Positions 22,114-33,526 of a stretch of DNA of 64,000 nt are shown piece after piece. Each line of letters begins with the position of its first letter. Position 1 is the first letter of the stretch. Below the pieces are notes generated by a model. It was not told the origin of the DNA. It ran no database searches and saw only the letters and a program-made list of their open reading frames with translations. A program made the translations under genes and the position numbers. The DNA comes from Cylicocyclus nassatus (taxonomy: Eukaryota; Nematoda; Chromadorea; Rhabditida; Strongylidae). The stretch covers positions 68,913,117 to 68,977,116 of the forward strand of contig CATQJL010000112.1 of assembly GCA_958299035.1 (NCBI GenBank), in the 5' to 3' direction.

Positions 22114-22445
22114 GTGAGCGTTAGCCCAGTGGAAACGGCTTAGAGTAATACAGTTGTGGTAACACCAGGATACGAAGCAGTTTACTATAGATGACACAGG
22201 CTGCAGTATAGTAATATGATCATGAGTATCATAAGTCGTTGGTTGGTGACGGCGGCTACGACGACGGGGCAAACGTCCGCCCGGGGACGGGGATGAGGAA
22301 AGCGCCACCGCTCGGGAGCTGGGATCGGAACCTCTCTAGCATAAAGTTGCTGACGTGGCCACACCCTGAAATAGATGAGTCAGCGATGGCTTACTGTAGG
22401 CTCAGATGTTAAGATAAAATTCTAGCGCGTAGCGCTGCTCCTACA
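22114..22445 (-). repeat. LTR (5' side in element orientation), unit 1
   Basis: Direct repeat of 12763-13086. TTCTA follows it on the plus strand at 22446. The internal side abuts the PBS-like sequence at ~22099-22113. Confidence 0.8.
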
Positions 22446-22450
22446 TTCTA

Positions 22451-23600
22451 AGTCAAGTGTTATATGGTGATTGGGTCTCAAAAAAAAAAGCATGGCCGCG
22501 CTAGAATTCCACTCTGACATCTCAGGAGGTGCTGGCCTTTACCGTCCCACTCGATTTCCATGACGCCTCAGGATCTACACCAAGTTTCGCACGGTAGTCA
22601 GTTACCGTGCACAACAAATAAAGACTCTGTTATTAATCAATACTGTTTGGTTTGAACTAGGGATTTCCTCTTTTTCTGCGTGTACACGCGCGTCCAGTTT
22701 CCATCCATAGGTTAAAAGTGCGGTAACGAAGCCCTGAAGCAGTGAAATTTTTGAACAGCTTTTGTTTCTTCGCAGAAAAAAAGCCATTGTTACTACTTTT
22801 AACAATGGCCAAGAAAACAAAAACTGAATGCAGCACGCCCAATTTGCACAATTTTTTCTACCTTGATTTGAAATAGGCTGAATAATTGTTTCGCAAGCAT
22901 CTGCATTTTGTACTTTTTCGAACGTGATAGTGACTGAAAATTTTGCAAGATTTGTAACAATTCTCTTTTTGCACTAAATTTGCAGCCATTTTCTCACTTC
23001 GTGCAAATGCGTTGCGAATAACATAGTGCGGATAAATTGCTGAGTTCTTTCACGTGTTGGGCGTAAGGTTTTTTCATAGCTTACAGGGATGTGGACAGCC
23101 TGCACAAATTCGTCTTTTATACATGCTTGCTGCTTGAAGCCGGCTTTCAAGCAACGATGGCTGTTATAGGCAGTTTGGCAACCGCCACATGGATGTTGTT
23201 TGCCACACAGTAATCCACCTGCTAACAGCCGAACGCTCAATATAAGGCTAGTTTTATTAAACGTACCAGCACACTCTACAAATGAATCCTGTTATTTAAA
23301 GAAGTTGCGGAGTCAATTTTTGAACTAGCTTTGGAGGATCTAAAAATAACGATCTGCGGTGCCATTGTCTTTTTCAGGCAAATTCGTTGTAACGGTATGG
23401 TGCGTTTACTTGCATGGTTGAAAATGACTTTTTTTCAATTCAGAGTCAAATTAGGGGTATACAATCGATAGGCGTGCGAATCAAGTTACTTCAAGTGCAA
23501 CTTCAAACTGCTATTCACAGTTCTAATTCAATTCAATAATCACTGATCACGGCTAATGACAATCGGTTGGGGCCCTATTTTGAAGTAGCTCTACAATCTA
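22451..23600. other. spacer, no gene recognised
   Basis: Shared with 36114-38230 of unit 2 (which has a mariner MITE inserted). Short frames at 22602-22851 and 22974-23240 are not kept as protein between units. Confidence 0.55.
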
Positions 23601-23616
23601 TCGTTTGTATGTGGAG

Positions 23617-23679
23617 CAATAAAAGGACAAGCTGGTGATTCGGATAACAGGCGACCATGCTGTTGAGCTTGCTCCCTTG
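23617..23679 (+). pseudogene. orphan CAP promoter and first exon (type 2), frameshifted
   Basis: CAATAAAAGGAC (23617-23628) is followed by an ATG at 23657 and 23 bases ending in a GT donor at 23680. The intact counterpart used by gene C (38290-38313) is 24 bases. One base is missing here, so exon 1 would enter exon 2 out of frame. No CAP exons follow before the next promoter at 25478. Confidence 0.7.
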
Positions 23680-25354
23680 GTAGGAAATGAGACTGCATTG
23701 ATTTATCAATATATAGTCCCTACGTCTCTCAAATTTAGAATTTGCGACTTGATACGATAACTTGTTAACTTTGTGACTTTTTAACGATATGCGGAATGCT
23801 TCTCGGAAGTTGCTAGCCTCGTTTTATTGTTATCAAAATAATTAGTGACATAAGGTTCAGAGTTAGCAGTTGTGACAATCATGATAATGTGAAAACTGCG
23901 GGGGACTGGCATTGTATAGAGTACCATTCACGCCTAAACAAATGCGCGCTACACCTGTTTCGTGGAGTTTTTTATGGTTACTCTGATGGCATGCAAGTTG
24001 AGAATGCTTGAAAAAATAAATCGGTCCAAAAGTTCGTTTCTTTTTGAAATCTAACCTGATATCTTTCAATTTTTACAAACATTCCAAACAGTTTTCGTCT
24101 TTCAGAGCAGAATCTTCGTCTTTCTAACAGTAGTGCCTCTGTTCTGATTTCTTTGATGTTGCTAAAACACTCTTAGACTCCTACCCATGATTTTTATCTA
24201 CCCTTATTGCTATCTTTCAAAGTCTTCATCTGTAACTTTCGAAAGAGCTTTGATCGCTATTGAATAGAGTAGACAAAATGCAAAACAATGAATTTTCATT
24301 GAGTTTCTTGCCAAAGCTCTCTAGAGAAATTTTTAAAAAAAGTCTCCATTTTTGCGAAGTTGTAAAATGCACAAATACTTCAGACGCTAAAAACCCTAGA
24401 TATTTGAGACTTTTCCAGAAGTGGATTATGATTAAATAATAATTTGACAAAGCACATGAGTGTTTACCGCTTCGGAATATTGAATATTGAAATTCGAATC
24501 TTTCGTTCGCAGGCGGTGCTTCTAGAAATTAGAATTACGATGATTTCATCCTCGAAACCCACAAATCAGGAAGAACCTTTGTCAGAGAGAGAATAACAAT
24601 CTGCATTAAATGACACCTTAATTGCTCGCGTTTGATGATCTATTGAGGTTTGGGATGGACAAATTTGGAATTCGGAGCATCGCAAAAACCATTCTAGAAA
24701 ATTTGCAAACCCAGCTAAATGTCAAAAATACGTCGATTGCATTTTCCTTGCTCTATCCCTCACTGAACAAACCTCCTCTAAAAGTTTGAAATGAAAATCT
24801 ATAGAAATAGTTAAAGTAAGGTAGGCAAAAATTATGGGATTCTGACTATATTTTGAACGACCATCAGAGGAATCGGAACATGAACATCACCGCTATAGAG
24901 GAAGAAATCTTGCATAGGATACTGCTTAGAGAGCTTGTCTATCTTTATCTTAGACGATTTTAGAATGGATCTCAAAAACGGCACTAACATTTGGACGACT
25001 TGATAACAAATTCGACCCGTTTGGTTTGCGCATGTTGCGCTCTTGCTAATCTCCACTGAATTCTGGATTCCCTCAAGACAGCACGGTACTCGTAAAGATA
25101 TGCAATATGCGTATATACTCTGCGTCAAAACGAAATGATCCAAAGAAATCAATACCCATGTTCAACAAATCTTTATGACAAAGAAAGCTCGCTTTGAGTT
25201 TTTTTTGCTTTTAGTGAATACAGCTAAAGATGAGGGATTAGTCAACAAATCAGTTTGCTGTTCTAGACAAAAGGGTCGATTGCGTTCTCTAATATAAGTT
25301 CGAACCTAGTAACCAGTTGTAGAGTGCAGTTGAATTATTAGAGGACAATCGACT
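23680..25354. other. intron-like spacer after orphan exon 1, no gene recognised
   Basis: Colinear with 38314-39500, which is intron 1 of gene C. It contains no conserved frame. Confidence 0.55.
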
Positions 25355-25404
25355 ATTTAGGTTCTTCAAATTGTATTCGATAATCTACTTCAAGCCAATA
25401 AACA

Positions 25405-25516
25405 CCAGTGGCTAATGACAATTGGATAGACGTCGTATTTCGAAGTACTAGCCACAGTGCATTGTTTGGATATGGAGCAATAAAAGGGCAAGCTGGTGAC
25501 TTGGATGACAAGCGCC
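25405..25516 (+). promoter_or_regulatory. conserved CAP-family promoter, gene B
   Basis: Same architecture as gene A: GGCTAATGACAATTGGATAG upstream, and TATA-like CAATAAAAGGGC at 25478-25489, 28-39 bases before the ATG. Confidence 0.6.
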
Positions 25517-27445
25517 ATGCTGTTGAGCTTGCTGCTTCTGGTAGGTTTGTTGAGAATTCATTGGATCATTGGTAAATAAGTATACTTTTCTTGAGCTCCA
25601 CAAATTTGCGACCTATACTACTATGCAAAGAGAGTGATCACTTACTATGCGAAAAGAGCATTCAGTTACTCGGGAATTTCTACTGTCTCACTATAATATC
25701 AGGATAGATAGCGACGCATCATTTTGGTCTCAAAAGCTCACTGCTATGTTGTATGATAAACCGTAAAGACTAGTTTGTAGCAAATGACAGGTACCATCTA
25801 AAACAAGGATGGGATCCTTCATTGGATGGTTACTCGTAATTATGTGGATGGCATATTGAGTAGAACATAGTGAATTGCAAAATTGCATCAGCACGCGCAT
25901 GTTGTAGTCTTCTTGATTTTCACTATGAATTCAGAACCTCCTTTCTTGTCTTTACTGCTCCTGACATCTTGGAGATAAGTTATTTTGTAAAACTAACTGA
26001 AAAAATAATCAACTTTATGAGTATATGGTGGAACAGACGAAAACAACACCTACTTGGTTCATACTAGGTTTCTGCGACACACCTCAGTAAGCTCCTTAAG
26101 ATCATAAAGCTTGCTCAAAATTTTTTCCATAGTAATCGCAAGGCAAAGTTGGTAGGGCGGGTTCGGCAGAAGTGATTCGCTGTTGTCAACAATTCACTAT
26201 GTTTTCCAATAAGTTTATAGTAAGTGATCAATTTGACTATGTGCACATCAACTACCAAAATTGTTGAAGAAGATCCGCAAGGGAAGTCAACATTTGAGAT
26301 ATATTACATTCAACCAGCCTATCCGAAGCATCACTCCTTGAAAAGATTCTTTGCAGAGAAAAACACTCTTTGGGAAAATTTATTTAGGTCTCGCCGGCAG
26401 CCGTAGTGGCTGAGACCGCCGGTAATGCCAAAGATAACAGAACCGTTACTCCTCTTCCTTCCTCAGGTAGAATTTTCTTGAATGGCTTTTTCCAATTTAA
26501 TTTGTTCTGTCCTACGAGAGTTCATTACAGCAGCGCAAGCGACACGTCTCGATGTATCAAGTCTTCCACTATCCCCTGCAACGGACCATAAGCCGAAATC
26601 TTCCGCACACAAATCTAGCAAACCAGAAACTATCAGTTCGAGACGAGAGAGAACAACATTTCCGCCTCCAAAACCTGGTAAAACAAGAACTCCTCCCCCC
26701 AACGACAACTAGCAAACCAGAGCTTTCAACATGCAAAAAGGAGCGCATTTGTGACAGTAAGAGAAATAGTGAGGAATTCAGGGAGCTGGTCATCGCTCTT
26801 CATAAGGAACTCAGGTAGACGCTATTTCGGCATAGACTTCAGAAAAATTACAAGATTGTAGTTATTTTACAACTTTGTGTGTGTCACACTTCGCTCACTA
26901 AAAATCTGTTTTCAGGAGAGAACTTGACGTCGATACATGGCATTTCTCCGATGATGGATTGAAGGAGCTGGACTTAGTAAGTGATATAGAAAATATAATT
27001 TGTTGAAAAGCTATGTAAAAAGTAAATCGCAGACATATAACTGTACACTGGAGAATTCGGCCTATCAACGGATACATGATTGTAGAAAAGCACTCTATAG
27101 CAGTAAAACCCACAACAGTGCCGTGGTAAGAAGACATCTTGGTCAAGAAAAAGTCTTGGCATTTCTGAAGGTTTGCTTTTTTGTTGAAGCTCTTCAAAAG
27201 GAAAAAGGAATCTCTTATTCAGGCGTTTTCCTACTGGCGAAATAGCAGAGAGAAACGGACTAATGAAGACTTCAAGCCACATACCGAATATGACAAGGTG
27301 GAAGGAAACTAAAAAGTTTTTGTCTGAAAAAAATCCACTACAGCTCTCATGGGACTCATTGTCGGCAATTGGATGCGCCGTAAAACAATGCAAAAAGCGG
27401 GGTGAAAGATTCACCCTTGTGGATTGCAAATACGATTACAAGTAA
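25517..27445 (+). pseudogene. CAP/SCP-TAPS-like gene B, frameshifted in exon 3
   Basis: Exons: 25517-25540, 26388-26466, 26531-26814, 26916-26976, 27033-27170, 27223-27297, 27344-27445. Splice sites and the other six exons match genes A and C. Exon 3 has a six-C run (CTCCTCCCCCCAAC, near 26693-26702) with one extra base against gene A, so the frame stops at a TAG ~10 bases later. Everything after it, including the CAP-like part (TYNCTLENSAYQ, AFSYWRN, AIGCAVKQC), is open in the shifted frame. It is either a recent pseudogene or an assembly error in a homopolymer. Otherwise it would encode a secreted protein of ~250 residues like A. Confidence 0.8.
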
Positions 27446-28052
27446 ATCATCTGTTGCCTCTGCATATTCGAAAAGCAAATGTTTTTCAGGACTTATGCAA
27501 ATGTACTTGTGCCGCTCTAACCTAAGCGCTACAAAGGTGGACGGAAGCTGTGTCAAAAGCTAGCAGATTTGCTTGATGTTTTTTTGCGTAGTTTTCAATT
27601 TTTCAAGTTGTGTAGATAGTTCAGTAGAGTGATTTCTCGTAGGAGAAGTATTTAGACACGTATTTCCTTTTTTTTGCTACCGGTTGTACACTTTTCAACA
27701 GATAGGGTTTTATGATTTCATAATGTTATACAAAGGCAAGTTGAACTTTCGTGTACATGAAAGCATCGAGTGAGAGATTTTTTTGGAGGAGGTTTTTTTT
27801 TGAAATTTGGCTTGATCGTGACTGGATCAGGTAATATAGGTTATTTGTGGCTGACTTCTTAACAGCAGGACGTTTTCGGTTAAGGAAAAGAACACGCCAC
27901 GATAAATTTGCCTTTTGCACTGAAGGGAGGAGTTGCTGTAAAGGTCTCAGTAAAAGCCTTTGAAATACATCTCATACGACCTCGAAAGAACCTACAGTGC
28001 CGACAGTGGACTAGGAGTTTGATCAGTTACTACCATTTTCTCCTGGAAATCC

Positions 28053-28058
28053 AATAAA
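28053..28058 (+). terminator. candidate polyadenylation signal, gene B
   Basis: AATAAA in the conserved 3' block shared with A and C. Confidence 0.4.
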
Positions 28059-28566
28059 AACTGTCTCTTCGTCTCTTCGCAAGTCACGTCAGAAGGGGAT
28101 CGCTTTTGGCGCGTATCGGCTACGTTGCCGTAGCAGTTCTAGACTTTCCAATTGAACGCTTTTCTTCTTGGACTTTGCGAAGCCCAGCACATTTTATCAT
28201 TGAATTGTTGAAAACATTCATTTGGACTTTCGAAGATACCTTGAAAACTATATGAATGAGAACAGCTATGGAAAAACCTTACTGTTTTTTTCCCTGAAAA
28301 CGAAGATGTTTCAAGCTGCCTCTATCAAAAAGGCGTTTTTCGCAGGGGACAGATTGTTGGGAGTAAACGATGTGAAGTAAATAAGGATTCGATAATAGAG
28401 AACAAACAATAGCGACAAACACGGATTTAATGGTAAGCAAGCGCTAGTAAGCAATCGCGTCAGCTTACAAGCCTATTCATCCTCTGACTAAGAAATACGG
28501 GCGCGCTTCGCGTACGCCTGAACAGCAATTTCATCAGTGCGCTTAGTGCGTTTCGAATGATTTATT

Positions 28567-28715
28567 ACATGCTGCTGCATGACGAAGGCAATATCTTTAA
28601 GATCGAACTCGGCTTTAGCCGCAGAGCGCGTAAGGCGCAGGAATTACACGTGGGGATACGCGCGCGTCATTCGCGCCCGCTCGACCAAGACGGCTTCTGC
28701 GCCTTTGTCTAGCAG
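28567..28715. mobile_element. MITE of the GCATGACGAAGGCGCA family, unit 2 copy
   Basis: Duplicate of 11318-11456. Confidence 0.6.
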
Positions 28716-29349
28716 TAGCTTTTATTAACATTGGTGAAAGAACATGACCGAGTTTGTCAAGCAAAGCAAGTCCAAACATGTTCTTTCACTAATTTTCGAT
28801 AATAATTTACCGAAAATGAGCTGTTTACTTGAAACTGTTCACTTAAGCACTACTTTTTTTAGAATGCTTACTCAATTCTATAAACCCATTTCGTACAGAA
28901 AAACCTGCACAAGAAAACTAAACCATGTGCGTTACTTTGAGCGAGTAACATTCGACTTTTTTCTAAAAAACAAAACAACTGGATTTCTGGGTGGTTTGGG
29001 TCAAAAATTTTTATCCGAACGTAACACGAAATCGAAGTGGCTTTCGATAGATTCCGTAAGTCGTAACAAATACACCAACCTGACCCAAGCAAAGTGCGTT
29101 TACGACCAGTAATAAAGAGTCCTTGCTGTGACAAATCTCGCAGCGATCAAAATCGCGTAAGGTATGCCTTAGGCTTCAAAACATTTATTGCAGAAACGGT
29201 TCGCTGTGACAATGTCACTGCTCCATTTCACATCAGAAGTGCTACTTTATTATTCCCTTATGCATCCAACGTTTTGCACCATCTGATCATAATTATAGCT
29301 CAGAAACCTCCGCTTACAAGAATACAGATTTAGAAAGCGTTCCATGCCC

Positions 29350-29625
29350 TCTAAGGGCGTATACAGGGCTTATCAACTGCAGGATCGGGTGCACTAGCAT
29401 CTCCGTTCCCACGCGTCCGCCTCGCCTGAACTCTGCATCTCTTACGCGAGTATGCTCGCTGATCACTTTCCCACCACGAGCGTGGGAATGGAGGGCTTTG
29501 TTTGCTAATTGGGTGTGCGCAAATGATTAGAGAGCATGCGAGCGGAAGAGATGCAAAGCCCCGGCGAGGCGGCCGCGAAGGAAGGGATGCTGGTACATCC
29601 GACAGGGCAATTGAGCCCCGTACAT
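29350..29625. mobile_element. GC-rich foldback MITE, unit 2 copy
   Basis: Duplicate of 12088-12368 with the same palindromic arms. Confidence 0.6.
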
Positions 29626-30020
29626 CCCATCTTTGAAAGCCACTTCTTGTTCTTCCAAAATTTTTGCAATTTGGTAACATGTTTGATTTGCGATATAAAG
29701 TGTTGGACGCCTTTGCAACTTTGAATTACTCTTATTGTCAAGAAATCGCTTTCTTGCATTAATTACTGAGTCTGTAAAGCGGTACCTCAGGTATGATCAT
29801 TATTTTTGAATTTTTTGAGCCGAATACCGCTAGCTTCCAACGTGATATTTGAAGGAAGTCCAAGAATGAGATCAAGAGTGCAGTGCGAGTTAATGGAGAT
29901 TGCCATGAGATTTTTAGTTTGATAAGAAAGCCGTTCTATTGTTTTTGCAATGCTTGCAATTTTATGCCTATACAGTCCGTCTGAAATGAAGTTGCAGCCC
30001 TTCTAAAATAACTACTTCTA

Positions 30021-30346
30021 GTGAGCGTTAGCCCAGTGGAAACGGCTTAGAGTAATACAGCTGTCGTAACACCAGAATACGAAGCAGTTTACTATAGATG
30101 ACACAGGCTGCAGTATAGGAATATGACCATGAGTATCATAAGTCCTTGGTTGGTGACGACGGCTACGACGACGGGGCAAACGTCCGCCCGGGGATGAGGA
30201 GAGCGCCACTGCTCGGGAGCTGGGATCGGAACCTCTCTAGCATAAAGTTGCTGACGCGGCCACGTCCTGAAATGGATGAGTCAGCGATGGCTTATTGTAG
30301 GTTTAGATGTTAAGATAAAATCCCAGCGCGTAGCGCTGCTCTTACA
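30021..30346 (-). repeat. LTR (3' side), unit 2
   Basis: Direct repeat of 35798-36108 at roughly 95 percent identity by eye. Confidence 0.8.
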
Positions 30347-30369
30347 CCTCCCCCATTTTCTTCAAATCC
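30347..30369 (-). promoter_or_regulatory. polypurine tract, unit 2
   Basis: The minus strand reads GAAGAAAATGGGGGAGG directly before the LTR start TGTAAGAG. Confidence 0.6.
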
Positions 30370-30433
30370 GTCCCAGACTTACAAAAAAATCAAGGAGGAG
30401 AAGAAAAGCACTCACCTTGCGCGTTAAAAGAGA

Positions 30434-32606
30434 TTAAAGATATTGATCGAGTTGGGCAGGAGTAACGGCCGCATTGATCGAGGAGGACCACGTGAGGACT
30501 TTCTTCCAGTACGGCACCCTTCGTAACATGGCGGCGTTACCTATAATGAACTGACCCTGGCGACAGCATGACAATGCGACATTCATGCGTCGATAGTCAT
30601 CGAAAAATTCGGCGGAGTCGGGTCGACGTCGGTTCTTGGTGAGTATCCGACGACTTCTTTCTCACGGCCTTGCACTGAATCGACCGTGGAGAGCTCGACG
30701 GGACTCCGACCTCTTCAGCTGTGTCCCGTAGGCGGCGGTATTGTCGCGGTAACATGTGATGACGCAGATTGATGAAACGTCGATACCACGGCCACGGAGG
30801 CGATCGATCATTTCCCAACACATGCGGGCCTCGGTTTCGTTGTAAAGGGACTTACTAGGTGCCCGGATGGAACTGGAAGGCAAGTCGAGGAATAGGAATG
30901 GGATCCGTGGATGCGGGAAATTCATGACGGAGAGCAGCATTTGGCGATCTTGACAACGAATCCCGCTGATCAATCGACCTTCGTAAGCGACCCGGTTCGA
31001 GAGTTGGATGTCTGGATGAACTCTGAACGTGGTAGGGAGGGGAGCTACTGGGACGGCGCGGGCCTTATTGAGAACGCCCATGATGCTCCGTGCACCATAG
31101 ATAGCCGGATTTGCTGTTCTGGAGTATTACGAACAGATGGTAGTCGGATGGCGAGGGCTACTAAAACGGGTTCCGGGATCTGAAAGGCCTCATCGCTTAT
31201 GAGGACTCGGAATGGGTAAATATGTCTGGTGAAAATACCTCCCGGGAATGTCGTATTCAGCAGCGAAGCCGTAGTAGCTAGTAAGATGTTCGGCGATCGG
31301 AGTCGGAAGAGTAGGTTGACCATCTTCTGCAGATTACGCGAGACAAACCTCTCCGACAATAGGTACTCCTCCTTGTCCCCTTCCGTCATCTGTAGGACCT
31401 TGTCAGGCTCTTGGAGATATCGCTCGATTACCCGACGACCATCACGGTAGTCGCGGTTGAGGTTTATGTCTTCTTCCGTCATTTGGCCGCCGTATTCGGC
31501 TTCCAAGTTTGTCAGTAGCGTGTTAAGGTCGACCGGTGTTGGGCTAGTGTTGTCCGAGGCCGCTGAGTCCGAAAGATAACGGACAGGGACGAGGTCCAAA
31601 TTGTTGAGTGCGAGCAGGGTTTCGGCGAACTGTGCTACTGCAGCGTTCGTGGTCGCTGTGACGATAACTGGACTCGAGGCTCGTGTTAACAGTGCTGCTA
31701 TTAGCGCTCCGACCACTGTCCCCTGTGCCAAAGGCCGCCTGGATGGCGACGATGGGATAGCGACTGAGGCCTAAGGCGACGGCTGCTCGTGATCGAGGGT
31801 GAGAGTAACTTCTCTGCCGTTGAGGAGACACTGCACTTCTCCGTCCTGTGGGCTGAAAAAGACGCGATCGTCCGCGTTAGGGCAACAGACTGTTGCTCGT
31901 CCGTAGGTTGTGTCGATCACCGCGTCGCCAATGCTCGATGGAACCAAAGCGTTGACAAGGTTCATGCGTGAGATGATCTCATAGTATGGGCTGGAAGTTG
32001 TAAGTTGCTGCTTGCCAAGTCGGACACAGATATTGACGAAGGTCCGTTGCTCAAAATGTTTGCCGTAGGTGGTGATGTTACGAGCGATGGGCTCGTGTGA
32101 CCAAGGAAAAGCCTGAGCGGTTATTATCAGGAGCTTTTCATGGGCTCGGGTCTCGACCGACCGAATCTGAGCTCGGGAGATAGACGAAGCGCCTACGATT
32201 ACAGTGAGATGGATCGATTAGACATCCATCCTGCCTCGCTGGCTATATTGTCCAACCGAAAATCCAATCTAATAGGGAAGGTGGTCAGATTGGGAATTGT
32301 AGCGGTGCCCCAGTGCGAGACTTTGTCGTCCACAAGGGAGTCGAGTGCTGCTAGCGCGGCTGTAGCCGATCGGGAATCCTTCCATGCATCCGAGATAGCC
32401 TGCGCTGTGGCATTGCGCAACTCCTTGGCCTGGTGACCCTTGACAATCGCATCGCCCGCGACATCCACTAAAGTTGAGGTTATATTTGAAGAGAATCCGC
32501 AAGGGTCTTCTAAAGAAATCGGGGCTACCACCCGAGAGTCCGAAGACTGAGTACCAGATCTCGTGTGAAGAGGTCCCATAGTTGAACGTGATATGAAAGA
32601 ACGCAA
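30434..32606 (-). pseudogene. UPF1-like SF1 helicase, unit 2 copy (broken)
   Basis: Same segments as unit 1. Here the Trp at the unit 1 stop is intact (QAFPWSHEP) and motif II reads VLISDEAFQIPEPVLVAL. The Walker A region is damaged: the sequence after GTG has lost bases, so GKT is gone and the frame shifts near 31723. A deletion of about 45 bases removes the segment after RLPSVR (near 31120). Further small indels lie near 30615-30650 and 30700, and one near 32200 breaks the N-terminal frame. The lesions differ from those of unit 1, so the gene was more intact at the time of duplication. Confidence 0.85.
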
Positions 32607-33526
32607 CGGATGTGAAGATGAGTAGGATTGAGTCTACTCTCGTATATATGCTAGCGCTCTAATCGGATAAGTATGAAAGGCTGGGAGTAAAATATCGCGA
32701 GAAGGAGATTTGTGTACGAGATGGGGGAAGAAACAGAGCGGCTATGTTTTGTAATGACATCGCATATCAATGGGAAGATCAGTAGCCGACGGGATAACGG
32801 AAAGAATGCCATTAGATGAACGAAGCATGAGAAAATACCAAAGACGCGTCTTATCGGCGGTTTCTTGTTTCTATGAGTTTAAACAAGTGGCACGCTCGCA
32901 AGAAGTGAAAACATGGGAAAGTCGCGCTAGCAAGATTACTCATCAGAGTTTAAATAAATGCCAAGACATGATTGATTAACAGCGCGAACAAAAACACAAA
33001 GATGGTAAACCAAAGGGCAAGATTGTCTCATAAGATAATTACGGTATTCGAAAACGGCAAAGGAGGGTACGATACTAGAAAAAGCGCCTATTCCCAGAAA
33101 GTGCATGATGACTAGCTGAAGCCGCGAAAACAAAAGGTCAGCGCCGAAACGAGCCGCAATTTGAATGACTGGAACGAGCAAAGATTTAGAAGCTATTTTG
33201 AAGCTTTTCCTAGTGGCTAGCGCGACAAAAGTCTGTATCTGGCAATTTAAGAGCGGGAAATGAGAGAAGAGGGCATTTGTAATACTAACGTTGCGAAAAA
33301 TGTACATAATGAATGTTGCAATAATTCCTCGAAATTGTGCAACTTCGTATAGTGAATGACTTGAATTACGCAAAAATACGTCAAAAGGGCTGTGAAGGTA
33401 GGTTTTGCTCAAATATTCGTTGTTTACGCCCGAAATCGTAGCTTCTGACAATAAAGGGCCCAAAATGCTCGAATTCGGAATACTGTAATGAATAATAGAA
33501 AGAAGAATGATGTATTATTATAATTA
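32607..33526 (-). other. possible decayed exon(s) between helicase and Cys/His segment
   Basis: A 175-codon minus-strand frame (33463-32936) opens MGPLLSEATISGVNN. Its first ~45 residues (to RGIIAT) are also open in unit 1 with conservative differences; after that the two units diverge in frame. This could be an exon of the element protein. The function is not recognised. Confidence 0.35.

Larger units (their letters stand above)
12763..22445 (-). mobile_element. LTR-flanked element carrying a UPF1-like helicase, unit 1 copy
   Basis: Direct repeats of ~325-332 bp (12763-13086 and 22114-22445) bound the element. They are flanked outside by the 5-bp target duplication TTCTA (12758-12762 and 22446-22450). 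Read on the minus strand, the LTR starts TGTA and ends CTCAC. A PBS-like TGGTGGCAGCGATGG directly follows the 5' LTR, and a purine tract ending AAAATGGGGGAGG directly precedes the 3' LTR. The interior encodes a Cys/His-rich segment and an SF1 helicase. I recognise no gag, protease, RT or integrase. A mariner-like element (16907-21500) interrupts it. Without that insertion the element is ~5.1 kb. Confidence 0.75.
5460..25350 (+). repeat. segmental duplication unit 1
   Basis: Colinear with unit 2 (25355-39500). Shared order: CAP promoter and gene, 3' flank, ~1.7-kb spacer with two MITEs, LTR-flanked helicase element, ~1.2-kb spacer, an extra CAP promoter plus first exon, and further spacer. Unit 1 carries private insertions at 8125-8297, 8643-11031 and 16907-21500. 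Without them it is about 12.7 kb. Boundaries are approximate. Confidence 0.85.
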
